Part shown: one piece after another, positions 47,671 through 58,125 of the stretch
Layout of the letters: each line of letters begins with the position of its first letter
Numbering within the stretch: position 1 is the stretch's first letter
NCBI RefSeq assembly: GCF_019279795.1
Contig: NC_056748.1
Location: 608,263,136-608,327,135 of the forward strand
Reading direction: 5' to 3'
Source of the DNA: Protopterus annectens
Taxonomy: Eukaryota; Chordata; Ceratodontiformes; Protopteridae
Length of the DNA: 64,000 nt
Position numbers and translations under genes: made by a program
Notes under the pieces: generated by a model
Told to the model about the DNA's origin: nothing
What the model saw: only the letters and a program-made list of their open reading frames with translations
Databases searched by the model: none

Positions 47671-48378
47671 CTATATTAAATATTTACCTTTCAATTTATG
47701 TCTCCTAAATCTCATATGATTATTTTTTGATGAATTTATCAGCATACAATTCTTTTGTGCCCAAATGGTCAATTTAGTCAAGTTCTTTTGCAGACATACC
47801 TTATCTGTAACACATGAAATCAGTTTACCTAATTTCAGGTCATCTGCATACAGACTGTAGAAAACCTCAGATGAAAGAGTTATGTCTGAAAGATACAATC
47901 TAAATAGGTAAGAGCCTAGGACAGAGCCCTGTGGGACACCCTGGATGAAACAGAGAATTTCATCTGTCCAGTTGCTGTATGATGCCTGCCATGTCCTATT
48001 TGTAAGCCATGCAGCTACCCATCTTATCAAGAGTACATCAATACCTAGTTGTTCTAATTTATTAATCAGTGTTTTCTGTATAATCCTGTCAAATGTTGAA
48101 GTTAAATCTATATAAATGATCTCACAGCACAATTTTTCATTCATAGCTATTATTATATTGTTATAGAACATCATGTTAGAGGTGGTAATAGATCTGTTTT
48201 CAAGATATGCATGCTGATATATGGTTTCAAGTCCCAACCTATTCAATTCTGACAATAACTTATCCAATATTAACTTCTCCAGTATTTTTCCACAACATGA
48301 ACATAAATTGAGGAGTCTCTGTGACTCTGGGTTTGTTCTACTCCCCTTTCCCTTGAAGATAGGTTTAAATAAGCACAT
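47671..48378 (-). pseudogene. RT core of the second CR1-type family
   Basis: The 235-codon open frame covers most of the palm: IFKGKGSRTNPESQRLLNLC, ILEKLILDKLLSELNRLG, QHAYLENRSITTSN, EIIYIDLTSTFDRIIQKTL (motif A, with DLTSTFD), IQGVPQGSVLGSYLF (motif B) and SLYADDLKLGKLI (motif C, YADD). Catalytic aspartates are intact. The protein is incomplete at both ends, with the thumb in other frames to the left. Confidence 0.82.
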
Positions 48379-49099
48379 GTCTCAAATCTTGAGGAATCTC
48401 CCCATATTTATAGGACCTTAATGAATAATAGATATAATGGTACTGTAAGTTCTTACTGAAGTGTTCTCAGGTCATTATTCTAATTCCTCTGTACTTTGTT
48501 TGGATCCAGTTTGTGCAGTTCCTTTTCAATATAATCTAATATGTTTCCAGTATCTAAGGCTATCTGGATGTCACTAGGACAGCTTTCCACCCCCTTTGTG
48601 GAGCCAAACTGTTTTGCATAAGATCTTGTAAATATACTTAAACTGTGTGCAGATTCTAAAATGTATTCTTTCACACAACAGATTATATCAATTTGTATAT
48701 CTTTACTCCTTCCACATCTTATGTATCACTAAGGTGTCCTATTATGCTCAATATCTTTATATAAATTCTCTACAAAATTTTCTTGATCTTGTCTCACACT
48801 ATGCTTAATTTGTTTGTCTAGCTTGTTTAGTTCAGTTTTCAAAATTGTAGTTCAACCTCTCTTCCATTTCTTATATTTTTTGTCTCTCACCTTAATCAGG
48901 CATCTTGTTCATATGGAAATATATATGTATTGGTCAAAGTTTATTATAGATAGTAATAAAATTTTCATAAATATTTTACAGTCATGGTTCATTACAGAGA
49001 TTTGCTTATAGGTTCATAGGTGGGTACTAGGCTATCTGCCCGAAGGCATTTATAAGCCTAGCCAGAATGTGTTGGCTTTCGCCACCCCCTTAGATTAGT

Positions 49100-51133
49100 T
49101 TTCTGTGCCTCTGTTTCCCTTCCACTCATCAAGGTTTCTTTTGAAGAGTGTTAGCGAGGAGCTCTGCCTAATGTAGATTGGAATCTTGTTCCAAAGCATG
49201 GGAAGTCTCTGGGACAGGAATCTATCCCTCCAGCATGTCCTATTTATTGTTGTGGTGAGGTTTAGATCCCTAGAGCGTGTGGCTCAAGGGAATAAGATTT
49301 TCTTTATGTGGAGCATGTCCATCAATTCTGGCTTGGACATGGCCTTGTATGTCAGGCAGAGATCACCTCTGAGTAGATGGTATGCAACCGAGTACAGCTG
49401 GAGTTTCTTCAGTTGAGCTGCATAGAGCATCTGTTTGAGGCCAGTGATCCTCTTGGTGAGGTACTTCTGTGGTCTTTCCAGCTGTTGCAGGTGTCTTGTA
49501 AGGTACATCCCAAATGGGGTGTTGTACTCTATGATGGGTCTGATGAGTGATGAGTAGAGGGGCACAATGACCTCTTTTGATCTGGATGCGAACCCTTTTG
49601 TGATTAGGTGGGTGATGTAGAAGGATTTTCTAACCACTTTGGCAATGTGATTTTCAAAGATGAGATTACTATCTACTTGTGTCCCCAGATCCCTTATTAC
49701 ATCTTCCATATTTAGGGGACAACCACCTATGTGGTAGTTTGTGGGTACTTTGTTTTTTTCAAAGGAGATGACTATGCACTTTTTGGCATTTAGCTTGAGG
49801 CCATGATTTTGACACCAGGTATCCGTCTCAGTGACACCCTTTTGGAGGATGTCTGTGTTAGCCAGAGAGTCAATTATAGCCTCTAGTTTGCAGTCATCTG
49901 TGAACTTGGTCAGCCATAGTCCTCCTGTGCTTGCCTGTACCTCTGAGAAGTATATGCTGAACAGGAGGGGTCCTAGGACTGAGCCCTGGGGAATGCCACT
50001 TGTAACCGGTTTAGAGTCGGACCTAGCTCCCACAACTCTCACCATGTGGGTTCTGTCCGTGAGCTAGTTGGCAACCCATCTTGTGATGTAGGGGTTATGT
50101 TCAGGGTGGTGAGCTTGTCTATAATACCAGAATGAGGAATGGTGTCGAAGGCCTTAGCAAGGTCTAGATAGGCTGTGTGTAACACCTTTCCCTCATCCAT
50201 AGCTTTGGTAACTGTCTCAAAGAAGTCCACCAGGTTTATGAGGCATGATCTGCCCTTAACAAAGCCGAACTGGACAGGGTCTAGTGTTTGGAGGTTCCCA
50301 ATGTCTCTGCTAATGAGTTCCATGATGATGCACTTCACAGCCTTGCAGACCAAGCTAGTCAGGCTTATAGGGTGATAATTCCTGGGGTCTGTTGTGGCTC
50401 CACCTTTGTGGAGTGGAATAACCATTGCTGTGTGCCACTCTATGGGTACATAGCCTGTGGAGAGGCTGAGTTTGAACAGTGTGTTTAGGTGAGGGGTTAG
50501 TTCATCTTTGAGCTCGTGTAGGACACAGCCTGGGACACCATCTGGTCCCATTGATGCTGTGTTTCTGGCTTTGGAGAGGGCTGTTTTAACCTGAGTATCT
50601 GTGATTTCAGGGACTCTACATTCTTCTGGTATGGTTATGGGCCCTTTTGGAGGTGAGAGGGGGGTGAAGTTTGCGCTGAACCCGTCTGCCAGGATGTTGG
50701 CGATATCAGTCGGTTCAGTGTATTTTGTGCCATTCTGCACTACCTCCAAGCAGATCTGTGCATTGCCACCCAGATTCCTGACATAGCTAAAGAATGCCTT
50801 GTGGTTATCTTTGGCGTCCTTGGCAATTTTTCTTTCAAACCTCGCCTTGGATGATTTTATGAGGAATCGTAGTTTCTTGCTGATACTGATCAGGGATGTA
50901 TTCCCTTCTTGGGATTTTACTCTTTTCTGTACAAGTTTCCCCCTTCTATTGTATAGTTTGTTTATGGCAGGAGTCCACCAGATTGGTTTCCTTTTCTTGG
51001 AGGAATGAGTCTTGGTTTTGCTTGGGATGGCACGATCCATGCATTCTTGTAGGTGCCCATAGAATGCATTATTAAAAGATTTTGCAGCTTGGACAGCGTT
51101 ATCCTTCAGCATGGGGGCTTTGAAACTATCCAC
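49100..51133 (-). pseudogene. CR1-D reverse transcriptase and linker
   Basis: Frame one (51133-50039, 364 codons): linker KDNHKAFFSYVRNLGGNAQ and NILADGFSANFTPLSPPKG, then NYHPISLTSLVCKAVKCI, AYLDLAKAFDTIPHSGIID (motif A). Frame two (50045-49284, 253 codons): SGIPQGSVLGPLLFSIYFSE, LTKFTDDCKLEAI (motif C as FTDD rather than FADD), PLYSSLIRPIIEYNTPFG, stopping early in the C-terminus. The last ~180 bp to 49100 are in a further frame. One frameshift near 50040 and a premature stop. Confidence 0.87.
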
Positions 51134-51660
51134 CTAGGTATTAAGTAATGTGAAGTTTGCTTTTGAAAAGTTTTTCACAGTGGTTTCCTTGTCCAAGGGT
51201 GGGGGCTGAATGTGGATATCCAAAGTGATTTGTTTATGGTCAGATCTAACCAGCAAGGGGTTGACCTCTGGTGTGGAACACTGGTCGCCCATGTTGGTGA
51301 TGACCAGGTCCAATATGTTGTCACCTCTGGTGGGAGTGTTGACCAGTTGAACCAGGGTGTTTGAGTTTATAAATTCTAGGAAACATTGGGCAAGGGAGTT
51401 AGTACTTGAGTAGTTCTTCCAGTTAATGTTTTGGTAATTGAAATCACCCGATATCAGGGTGTTTGGTAGGACCTTTATGTTTCCCAGTGTTTCCAGAAAT
51501 GCAGAATGGGGGTCCTGGAACATAGTGGGTGATCTGTAGCAAGTTACAATTTGAATTGCAGTTTTGCCCATTGTTAGTTGCACATGGATGATCTCTGAAG
51601 CATTGTGCAGTGCCTCTAACCTGGAGGTGTGGGTATCCTTGATGAATATGGATACACCCC
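51134..51660 (-). pseudogene. CR1-D endonuclease
   Basis: MGKTAIQIVTCYRSPTMFQD, SGDFNYQNINWKNYSS, TRGDNILDLVITNMGDQC and VRSDHKQITLDIHIQPPP: metal-binding and catalytic-histidine blocks of the APE-type nuclease. The frame is open for 149 codons and closes with a stop (TAG) just before the linker frame. Confidence 0.85.
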
Positions 51661-51809
51661 CACCTTTTGTATTTCAGTTTGAATTCTGTGGCCGAAATGT
51701 ATGGTATGAGTTGTAGCCTGGTAGTGCTGGGGTGCTCTCTGGAGCCTTAAACCAGGTTTCTGTTACTGCACATATATCGATTTTCTCCATACTGAGGAGT
51801 GCCTTGAGT

Positions 51810-52637
51810 CAAGGGTGGGCAAACTTTTTGATTCGTGGGCCACATTGAGTTCTAACATTTGACAAAGGGGCCGGAACAGGAGCAGATAGATGGCATGCTT
51901 TGAAAACATCACCTCATTGGGGGAAAAATACACATCTTGGGATATGGAGAAAACATGTGCTTTAATTTCCAATGAAAATGAAGAAAAGCATTACAATAAA
52001 ATCTCTGACTTCGAAATGAGTCTTTAAATACTGAAAATCAAATAAATGACCATTTTATTTTAAAGCACTGAAAGTTCTGTTATCCTTCAGGATATCACCA
52101 TCACTCTCCTCCTGACTGTCTTTTTTTTCAAAAATGGTAGGAGATGCAGATGTACTTGTCCTGTTCCTTTTATTCAATTTGTTTCCCCGGTGCCAAAAGT
52201 CAACAACGACCAGTGCAAGGACGAAACAGTTACAGCAAGTCAGTCTGTGAAGCGTTATATTTGATCTGTGCGCATTGTTTATTTTAACAATGTGCGTATC
52301 ACGGAGACACACACATTTTAATGGGAGCAGTGTTGTTGGTCTCCTTTTTTAGCCAGCACATCAAAGTCTGGAGTTAGTTTTGTTGTGGCGATTCTCAGGA
52401 TGGATCTGAGGTGTAGGTCTGTTAACTTGGATCTGTGGCTGGCTTTGTTGATGTTTCGCTTCACCTCAACAAAGCCAATATATCTAGAGTGCGCCATCTA
52501 GTGAGGAAACATCAGAATTGCAGGGGAAATAAAACATTAACAAGGTTAATTTATTAAATTTTTTCAAGTTTGGCGGGCCGAATCAAAACGTTTAACAGGC
52601 CGCATGTGGCCCCCGGGCCGTAGTTTGCCCATGCCTG
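51810..52637 (-). mobile_element. hAT element copy 1 (non-autonomous)
   Basis: 828 bp with CAAGGGTGGGCAAACTTTTT at the left and GTAGTTTGCCCATGCCTG at the right, GC-rich inverted termini of a common vertebrate hAT type. Perfect 8-bp duplication CCTTGAGT (51802-51809, 52638-52645) within CR1-D ORF1; the uninterrupted CR1-A sequence (9644-9656) confirms the empty site. It retains the end of a transposase gene (52318-52490) but no intact enzyme. Differs at only a handful of positions from copy 2 (58126-58953). Confidence 0.9.
52318..52490 (-). pseudogene. hAT transposase C-terminal remnant
   Basis: Just upstream of a TAA (52318-52320) the minus strand reads KLTDLHLRSILRIATTKLTP then DFDVLAKKGDQQHCSH. 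This is the C-terminal end typical of vertebrate hAT transposases related to the one fused in GTF2IRD2 (Charlie8-like). About 57 codons remain; DNA-binding and catalytic domains are missing. So the element is an internal deletion of an autonomous hAT. The 85-codon frame after the stop (52312-52055) is not recognisable as protein. Confidence 0.65.
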
Positions 52638-52645
52638 CCTTGAGT

Positions 52646-53694
52646 GCATGCATTTTGAGGTTTACACTTCTGGCATTGAGTAGCATTACCCTCAGTTTTT
52701 TGTCACTTGTGCTATTTACGTCTGTGAGTTTGTCTTTTGAGCCTTGACTAAAAAAGGCACTAAAGGGGTGGCAAGAGCCTTGGCCAGTATTCAAAAGCCT
52801 AAGGGTGACAGGTGCAAGCCGTCTCTAGCGAAGCAGCGTGGCTTGTCGAGCATGTCATCCCAGGTGGACAGACACTGGATCCCCTTTTAATGACATCAGA
52901 AACAGCCAATTGTTGAAATCAAGATTTTTTTTCTTTATACCGTGGTATCATTCTTGGTGAGGGCAGGATGCTACTCAGGGTCAGGGTCATACTGGCTTGG
53001 GCTATGTGATCAGAGACCTATTCCATGTCTCTTTTCAAGTAGTCTAGGGAGGTACGGCTCAAGTCATTCCACCAACATGGACAATGACAGAGTCATATTT
53101 GTACTTGTTCTGGAGTGACCTGAGTGCTTGTGTTATGTGGCGGATCCTGGCACCTGACAGGCAGCTAACAGGAACCTTCTCCTTATACAGCCTAGTGAGT
53201 GAGATGTCAGTGTGCCTGACTATAGAGTCACCTACTACTAGTAGGTTGGGTATGTTATTTTGCTTTAAGGGCTGTGATTGCATGGCACACTGGTTTTGTG
53301 AAGTATGTGTTTCATGGTTTGTGTTGGGGGGTGGAGGTTGCTTGGTTGTTTGCTTTGGAGGTCTTTGTTGGTTTTGCAGATTTTTATTTAGAGCCTCCGA
53401 GTATGTTTTCATGTATTTATGTGTGTTTTTTGCCGGTGCTGGTTTAATGGGTCTATGTGAGACTTGTGGTGTGATGCAAGTATTTCTCTTCTCCTCTTGA
53501 CTGTCTGATCCAGTTTTGGGTTGAGAGAGCTTAGCCTCCAGTTTGGCTGTATAATTGCATCTCTCGCATGTATTAGTGTTTGGTGGTAGGAGGAGAGGGT
53601 TGTCTGTGTACATGAGGCAGTTGTAACATTGCCTCAAAATACCCAGATTCACCAGTTGGACTGGAGAGTACACCTGAAATTGCCCTTTGGACAT
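52646..53694 (-). pseudogene. CR1-D ORF1 with zinc-finger-like N-terminus and esterase domain
   Basis: 53694-53059 encodes an N-terminal Cys pattern (CYNC...CERC, spacing CxxC about 22 residues apart), a Pro/Gln/Asn-rich linker and the start of the SGNH hydrolase domain: VVGDSIVRHTDISL (Ser block) and CLSGARIRHITQAL, VIVHVGG. The remainder (about 53058-52640, frameshifted) contains the Asn and His blocks, as in CR1-A 10176-9718. The zinc-binding motif is a known feature of CR1 ORF1, probably nucleic-acid binding. The frame breaks at 53060 where the Asn block should be. Confidence 0.8.
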
Positions 53695-53950
53695 GCCTGG
53701 ACAGGTACAGCGAACTGTTTTACTGGATGGCTGGTAAGGTCGAATAGAGAGCCTTGTCCTTCTGTACAGTACAGGAGGGTCTAGTGCAAGGGTTTATAAG
53801 TGCTTCCTATAAGTTTTGAGCAAGTGCCGGGCTGAGAAATAAATGGCTTGAGTGTTTAAGTTGAAACTTTGTCTAGTTCCAAGGGAAAAATTGAAGAGGA
53901 GACTTTGTGGAGCCGGGAATACTTTTACCCTAGCTAACCAGCGCTGCCTA

Positions 53951-54217
53951 GCGCACAAAACCGGGCAAATGAGGTGTGTATAGTAGGAAAATGAAAGAGA
54001 TAGAAATTAGCCCAAAATGGCCAATAAACTACTAATTTCTGGGCTGAAACCACTCCTCCAGGGACAGATAGGCTGCTCAAAGCTCCCCTCTCTCACAGGT
54101 GAACAGAGAAACTTCTTTCTATCCAAGTAAGGTATGGGCAAACACAGAGATTTGTAACACAGCCCTGAATTCAGCACTAACCTGAAAACTGGACTATACT
54201 AGCTGAAAAAGGTGGGA

Positions 54218-54222
<5 letters not shown>
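53951..54222 (-). other. Possible CR1-D 5' UTR
   Basis: Continues upstream of CR1 ORF1 without a visible boundary. GC-richer in parts (CCAGCGCTGCCTAGCGC near 53938). No other CR1 copy extends here, so I cannot confirm it. Confidence 0.35.

Positions 54223-54256
<34 letters not shown>
54223..54256. repeat. (AT)n microsatellite
   Basis: Pure AT run followed by a T run. Confidence 0.95.
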
Positions 54257-54264
<8 letters not shown>

Positions 54265-54417
54265 TCTAGAAAATAAAGCAGATACAATAAAAAAAACATT
54301 TTAAATGCACAGAAAAGGATATTTACTGTTATATATCACAGATCAGAGTTATAGCCAATGCCCCTAGAAATAAAGTAGGAAGAAACACAAATACAGTAAA
54401 AGCAGATGAATAAAGTG

Positions 54418-54419
<2 letters not shown>

Positions 54420-54463
<44 letters not shown>
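54420..54463. repeat. (TA)n microsatellite, left flank of foldback element
   Basis: Pure TA run ending directly at the foldback terminus GGGTGTAC. Confidence 0.95.
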
Positions 54464-54465
<2 letters not shown>

Positions 54466-55083
54466 GTGTACTTTTGAAGAATGAAAGTTCACTACTTCGA
54501 ACTTCAAAAGTACACCCACACTAACGCAAAAGTGCCCTGAATGGGCTAGCAGTCAAGGACCTTAGGGTTAGGGCATGGGTTTGGGTAAGGGGATAGTTAG
54601 TAGGGCTATCCCCTTACCTTGACCCATGCCCTAACCTTAAGGTCCGTGACTATCGCATGACAGTGGAAGACATTCCAAGTTATGCTATGTCCAACACTGT
54701 GGTGCGATAGTCACGGACCTTAGGGTTAGGGCATGGGTCAAGGTAAGGGGATAGGCTATCCCCTTACCTTGACCCTTGCCCTAACCCTAAGGTCCGTGAC
54801 TATCACACCACAGTCCTTCACTGTGGTGCAATAGTCACGGACCTTAGGGTTAGGGCACGGGTCAAGGTAAGGGGATAGGCTATCCCCTTACCTTGACCCA
54901 TGCCCAAACCCTAAGGTCCGTGACTATCGCACTACAGTGGAGGACATAGCCCATTTTTCAATGTCCTCCATTGTGGGGCGGTAGATTCAGTCTAGTGAGC
55001 TTAAGCGAAAGTGCACTTTCGCTTAAGTGGGGATGTACTTTCCCATTTCGAAAAAGTGAATTTTTGTTGTAGGAAAGTACACC

Positions 55084-55084
<1 letters not shown>
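54464..55084. mobile_element. Foldback element with three tandem palindromes
   Basis: Outer termini GGGTGTACTTTTGAAG and the inverse of AGGTGTACTTTCC. The left terminus is itself a hairpin (GGGTGTACTTTTGAAG...CTTCAAAAGTACACCC). The interior is a chain of ~60-bp units in alternating orientation: pairs at 54555-54665, 54695-54814 and 54819-54940. Each unit runs CACTGTGGTGCGATAGTCAC, then GGACCTTAGGGTTAGGG, GGTCAAGGTAAGGGGATAG, and is followed by its inverse. Another perfect 28-bp palindrome, with half CTTAAGCGAAAGTG, lies near 55000-55027. No ORF. TA repeats on both sides. Confidence 0.8.
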
Positions 55085-55085
<1 letters not shown>

Positions 55086-55135
<50 letters not shown>

Positions 55136-55171
55136 TATATATATATATAGATATATATATATATATATATA
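55086..55171. repeat. (TA)n microsatellite, right flank of foldback element
   Basis: TA run with two GATA interruptions. Together with 54420-54463 it suggests insertion into one long TA array. Confidence 0.95.
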
Positions 55172-55199
55172 AACAATAGAACTGATTTTAAACAAGTTA

Positions 55200-56239
55200 C
55201 CCAATTAACCAGAAAAAAAGCTCAAAACTAAGCCCTGTTCCAGCAGTCTTCAATCAGACAAGTTCTAACTGCACAATCCTGCTACTAGGGTGCAAGGGAA
55301 CCTTCTCTAAAAAAGATGGCCTGGATCAGTGCTCAAGTTATACAAACAAAGCTAGATTCAGCAGACCTGAATCTGGTCTATGCTACAGCAACAAAATGCA
55401 CCAGTTTCAGAAAGAAACAGTTCAAATAAGCAGGCACAATAAGCCTGTGACCAGAAATTCCCAGCTCAGAAGGACAAAATCCAGCCTCTCCTCCCACAAG
55501 AGTGCAGACCACAATCCTCTTAATATAGAATAACTGGCCTGAAGCCCAAGTACTTAAGCCAGAACTAATACACTTTTAGAATAGCAGACACTGGGCCTTC
55601 AATCAGCAATTCCAAGCTTAGAAGGATGTAAGCTACCTGTCCTGCCACAACAGTGAAGACCACAAACCTTCTTAATGTAAAACAACCAATATGAAGCCCA
55701 AGTGCTTAAACCAAAAGACTTAGAATAACAGTTACAATTTAATCAGGCTACTACCAAGCAGTAATAAATGCAGCATAATAAATAAAACTGAGTACTTTTA
55801 AAAAAAGCAAAATAAAGTAGGAGGAAACACAAATACAGTAAAAGCAGATGAATAAAGTGCAATTTTTTTTTAAGTGCAAGGAGAGAGGAAGGAAGAACCT
55901 AAGTGGGTTGGCCTTCTCAAATCTTCTCTCTGTATTAAGTTGAGTGAACACTAGAGTCAGAATATGATCTCACTGTACTCGGTTAAGTGAGCAAATGAGA
56001 TGGACCCAGGAGGAGTGTTCTAATACAGACTTACAGGAGGGGCGGGCAATTCCAAAGCCACCAACACTAATACCAACACAGGAACAGGGAAGGTGGGTGG
56101 GGAACTAACTGCAGAAACACACACAGCACACTGTTCAATGAAACACACAATTAGGAAACAGAAAAAAATGAAAATTCAGTACTTTTAAAACTGCAAGTTT
56201 GTACTTAACAGAAGACTAAAATACACTACTGCAAGTTTT
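55200..56239. repeat. Non-coding region with internal duplications
   Basis: A unit of roughly 155 bp containing GAAGCCCAAGT.CTTAA and GACCACAA.CCT.CTTAAT occurs twice in tandem (about 55455-55575 and 55600-55725). A ~48-bp stretch GAAACACAAATACAGTAAAA with GCAGATGAATAAAGTGCAAT occurs at 54381-54420 and again at 55823-55862. Repeats of this kind could be a LINE 5' UTR, but I cannot assign it. Confidence 0.5.
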
Positions 56240-56665
56240 GCTTAACTTCAGCTTCTAATGCAGATGTTTGTAGCCAATCAAGTCTCTCAGAAGTTATGGG
56301 TCTTTATTTTCCTTAGGCAGCACTTTTACCACTGTTAACTTTTGACCTTTCCACCATCCCCTTATTATGGTGTATCTAATCTTCAAATTTTCTATACTGT
56401 TCTTCCACATGCATTGTATTCTTTTTGTATGAGAGTTAAGACTCTTTCTTTCCTATTTACTTGGTCTCCAAAACTGCTCATTCGCTCATTTTAATTAAAC
56501 GTAGGTGTTGTTTCACCCTTAAATGTGTTTCCTGCAACATCACTATGTCCACTTGACTTTTGTATATTTGGGCCATGATCTTGTCCTGCTTTTGGCTGCT
56601 TACCAACTCATTAACAGTTGAAGAAAATATCTTTAATTCTCCTGTATTATCGCTGCCACTTCTTC
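56240..56665 (-). pseudogene. L1 copy 3 ORF2 N-terminus (endonuclease)
   Basis: Minus strand: VNELVSKQKQDKIMAQIYKS followed by VDIVMLQETHLRVKQHLRL and SERMSSFGDQVN. The VMLQETHL block holds the catalytic Glu of the L1 APE-type endonuclease. Only the first ~140 codons remain before similarity is lost at about 56240. Orientation and position are right for the same L1 as 44300-46525. Confidence 0.68.
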
Positions 56666-58125
56666 ATTTTTTTCTGTCTGTTATCTAGGCCTCATATTCT
56701 TTATCTCTTTATTCATCACTAGGAAACTAGTTTCCTTTATTTGTATACTCTACCCTTCTGAGGTCATGTGCCTTAATTTTGATTCTTTTTTAACTCTTCC
56801 AAACATGTAAATAAACATGTACAAGTCTCTCCTTCCTTCTTTACTTCTGTAACTATGTGGAGTATTGTCTCCTGATTATATGTATTGCACATCCCAATAT
56901 ATCCTCTCATTTTATTTCTCCTTTATCTTCTTCCCCTTCCCTCCTGCCTTCTTATAATTTCTGTTTACTCCCTATTACATGAACCTTCTCTTTTCCTAAT
57001 CTTCCATGTTACACGTTACACAACACAATGCTTTCTTCATAAGTAGACCTTAGACCCTACGATGTTATATTATGTTCATAGCAGGCCTGTCCCAACCAAC
57101 CTGGGTATAAATATCTTATTCTTTCCTCTATTTTTTACTTGCCGCTCCCCTATTTACTGTTTGTATCTCGATTCCACAAACCCTGCTGTGATTTTGTCTC
57201 TTTCCTTTCCCTTCCTCTTCTCACCCTCTGTTTCCCAGACTATTTCCCCTCTCTTCTTACCTTCTTAGTTAAGTTCATTCTCAAAACATGATCTTTATGT
57301 ATATGTCTGTCACACAATTTCAACTTGGGATTCACCCTATTCACAATAAAAAATACAAGGTAATCTCTCAAATTTATTAATTTCCTGTTTCTAGTGGCAA
57401 CGCTTACCATCTATTCATTTATATGAAGTGGGCTGGTGGTGCTCCTACTGTACATTTGCTGTTTGCTGCATCTCACTCTTTTATTAGAATCCACTGAAAC
57501 ATCCTTGTTATAACTCTAAAAGAACGAGCAATTTGAGTTGCTTAGCTTACCCTTAAGACTCTGTTTCTAAACTTGCCCACACCTGTTTTTGTTTATTTTT
57601 TTCACTATCTATTTCTATAAATCATTCTCCCTCCCCACCATATGCTTTTCAACTATTTTACCATTTTAAAGCATCATTTTCTTGAACCGTTATCTCCACA
57701 GCACTCCATGGACATCCGCAACCCAAATTACAGAGTGTAGTGTAAATTAACCAAAAACATAATCCAAAACCAGTAGTCATTTGTGTATGTAACTTTAACT
57801 TTTGCTACCTCTCTGCTCCTGTATCTAAGCATTGCTTTCATGATTTCTCAAATCAAGCACCTAAGCAAGTATGCTGTCTGGGCCCCTTTATTTTGAGTCT
57901 GCCGAAGTTTGCATCTCATGATTTCAAATTGAGATATGCCTTATTTATCACAAAAAGGGAAATTGTAAAGTAGAAAATAAGAATCTTCCCTATTACTACG
58001 TGGCAACTTCTCAGGGTTATTCATTACCTATTTTTAATACTAATGCTTCATGTATATTCATTTAAATGATATGAGGTGGAGAAACAACTGACTTCATATG
58101 CATCACTTACATGTGTTATCTAACC
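56666..58125 (-). other. Probable L1 inter-ORF spacer
   Basis: Pyrimidine-rich on the plus strand, no coding motif. It lies between L1 ORF2 (56240-56665) and ORF1 (59410-59815), where the other L1 copies also have a long spacer. Continues after the hAT copy (58954-59409). Confidence 0.45.

Larger units (their letters stand above)
46530..48900 (-). mobile_element. CR1-type LINE, second family
   Basis: The 3' end is at left with a (TACA)n tail (46532-46558), then on the minus strand an RT C-terminus (46860-46589), an inserted 3' end of another LINE (46861-47230), further RT (47530-47270), and the RT core (48378-47671). A short upstream frame at 48674-48480 continues the linker. The sequence is clearly different from CR1 A-D. 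The 5' boundary near 48900 is approximate. Confidence 0.7.
49007..53950 (-). mobile_element. CR1 LINE copy D, nearly complete
   Basis: The 3' tail TATAGGTTCATAGGTGGGTA is at 49007. Reading minus: ORF1 (53694-52646, interrupted), endonuclease (51660-51134), RT (51133-49100). A hAT element (51810-52637) is inserted in ORF1's distal part, duplicating CCTTGAGT. Includes the most complete CR1 ORF1 of the window. The 5' UTR begins beyond 53694 and its outer limit (about 53950, possibly further) is not determined. Confidence 0.85.

Noticed and set aside
52055..52312. 85-codon frame in the hAT, nearly identical in the second copy (58371-58628)
   Set aside because: Conservation is explained by the near-identity of the whole 828-bp element; it lies after the transposase stop and has no motif.
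54464..55084. CRISPR-like array
   Set aside because: Units alternate in orientation and have no unique spacers; eukaryotic setting with transposon-type ends.
57062..57268. Open frames in the pyrimidine-rich stretch 56.7-57.7 kb
   Set aside because: Composition bias explains them; the region is best read as L1 spacer.
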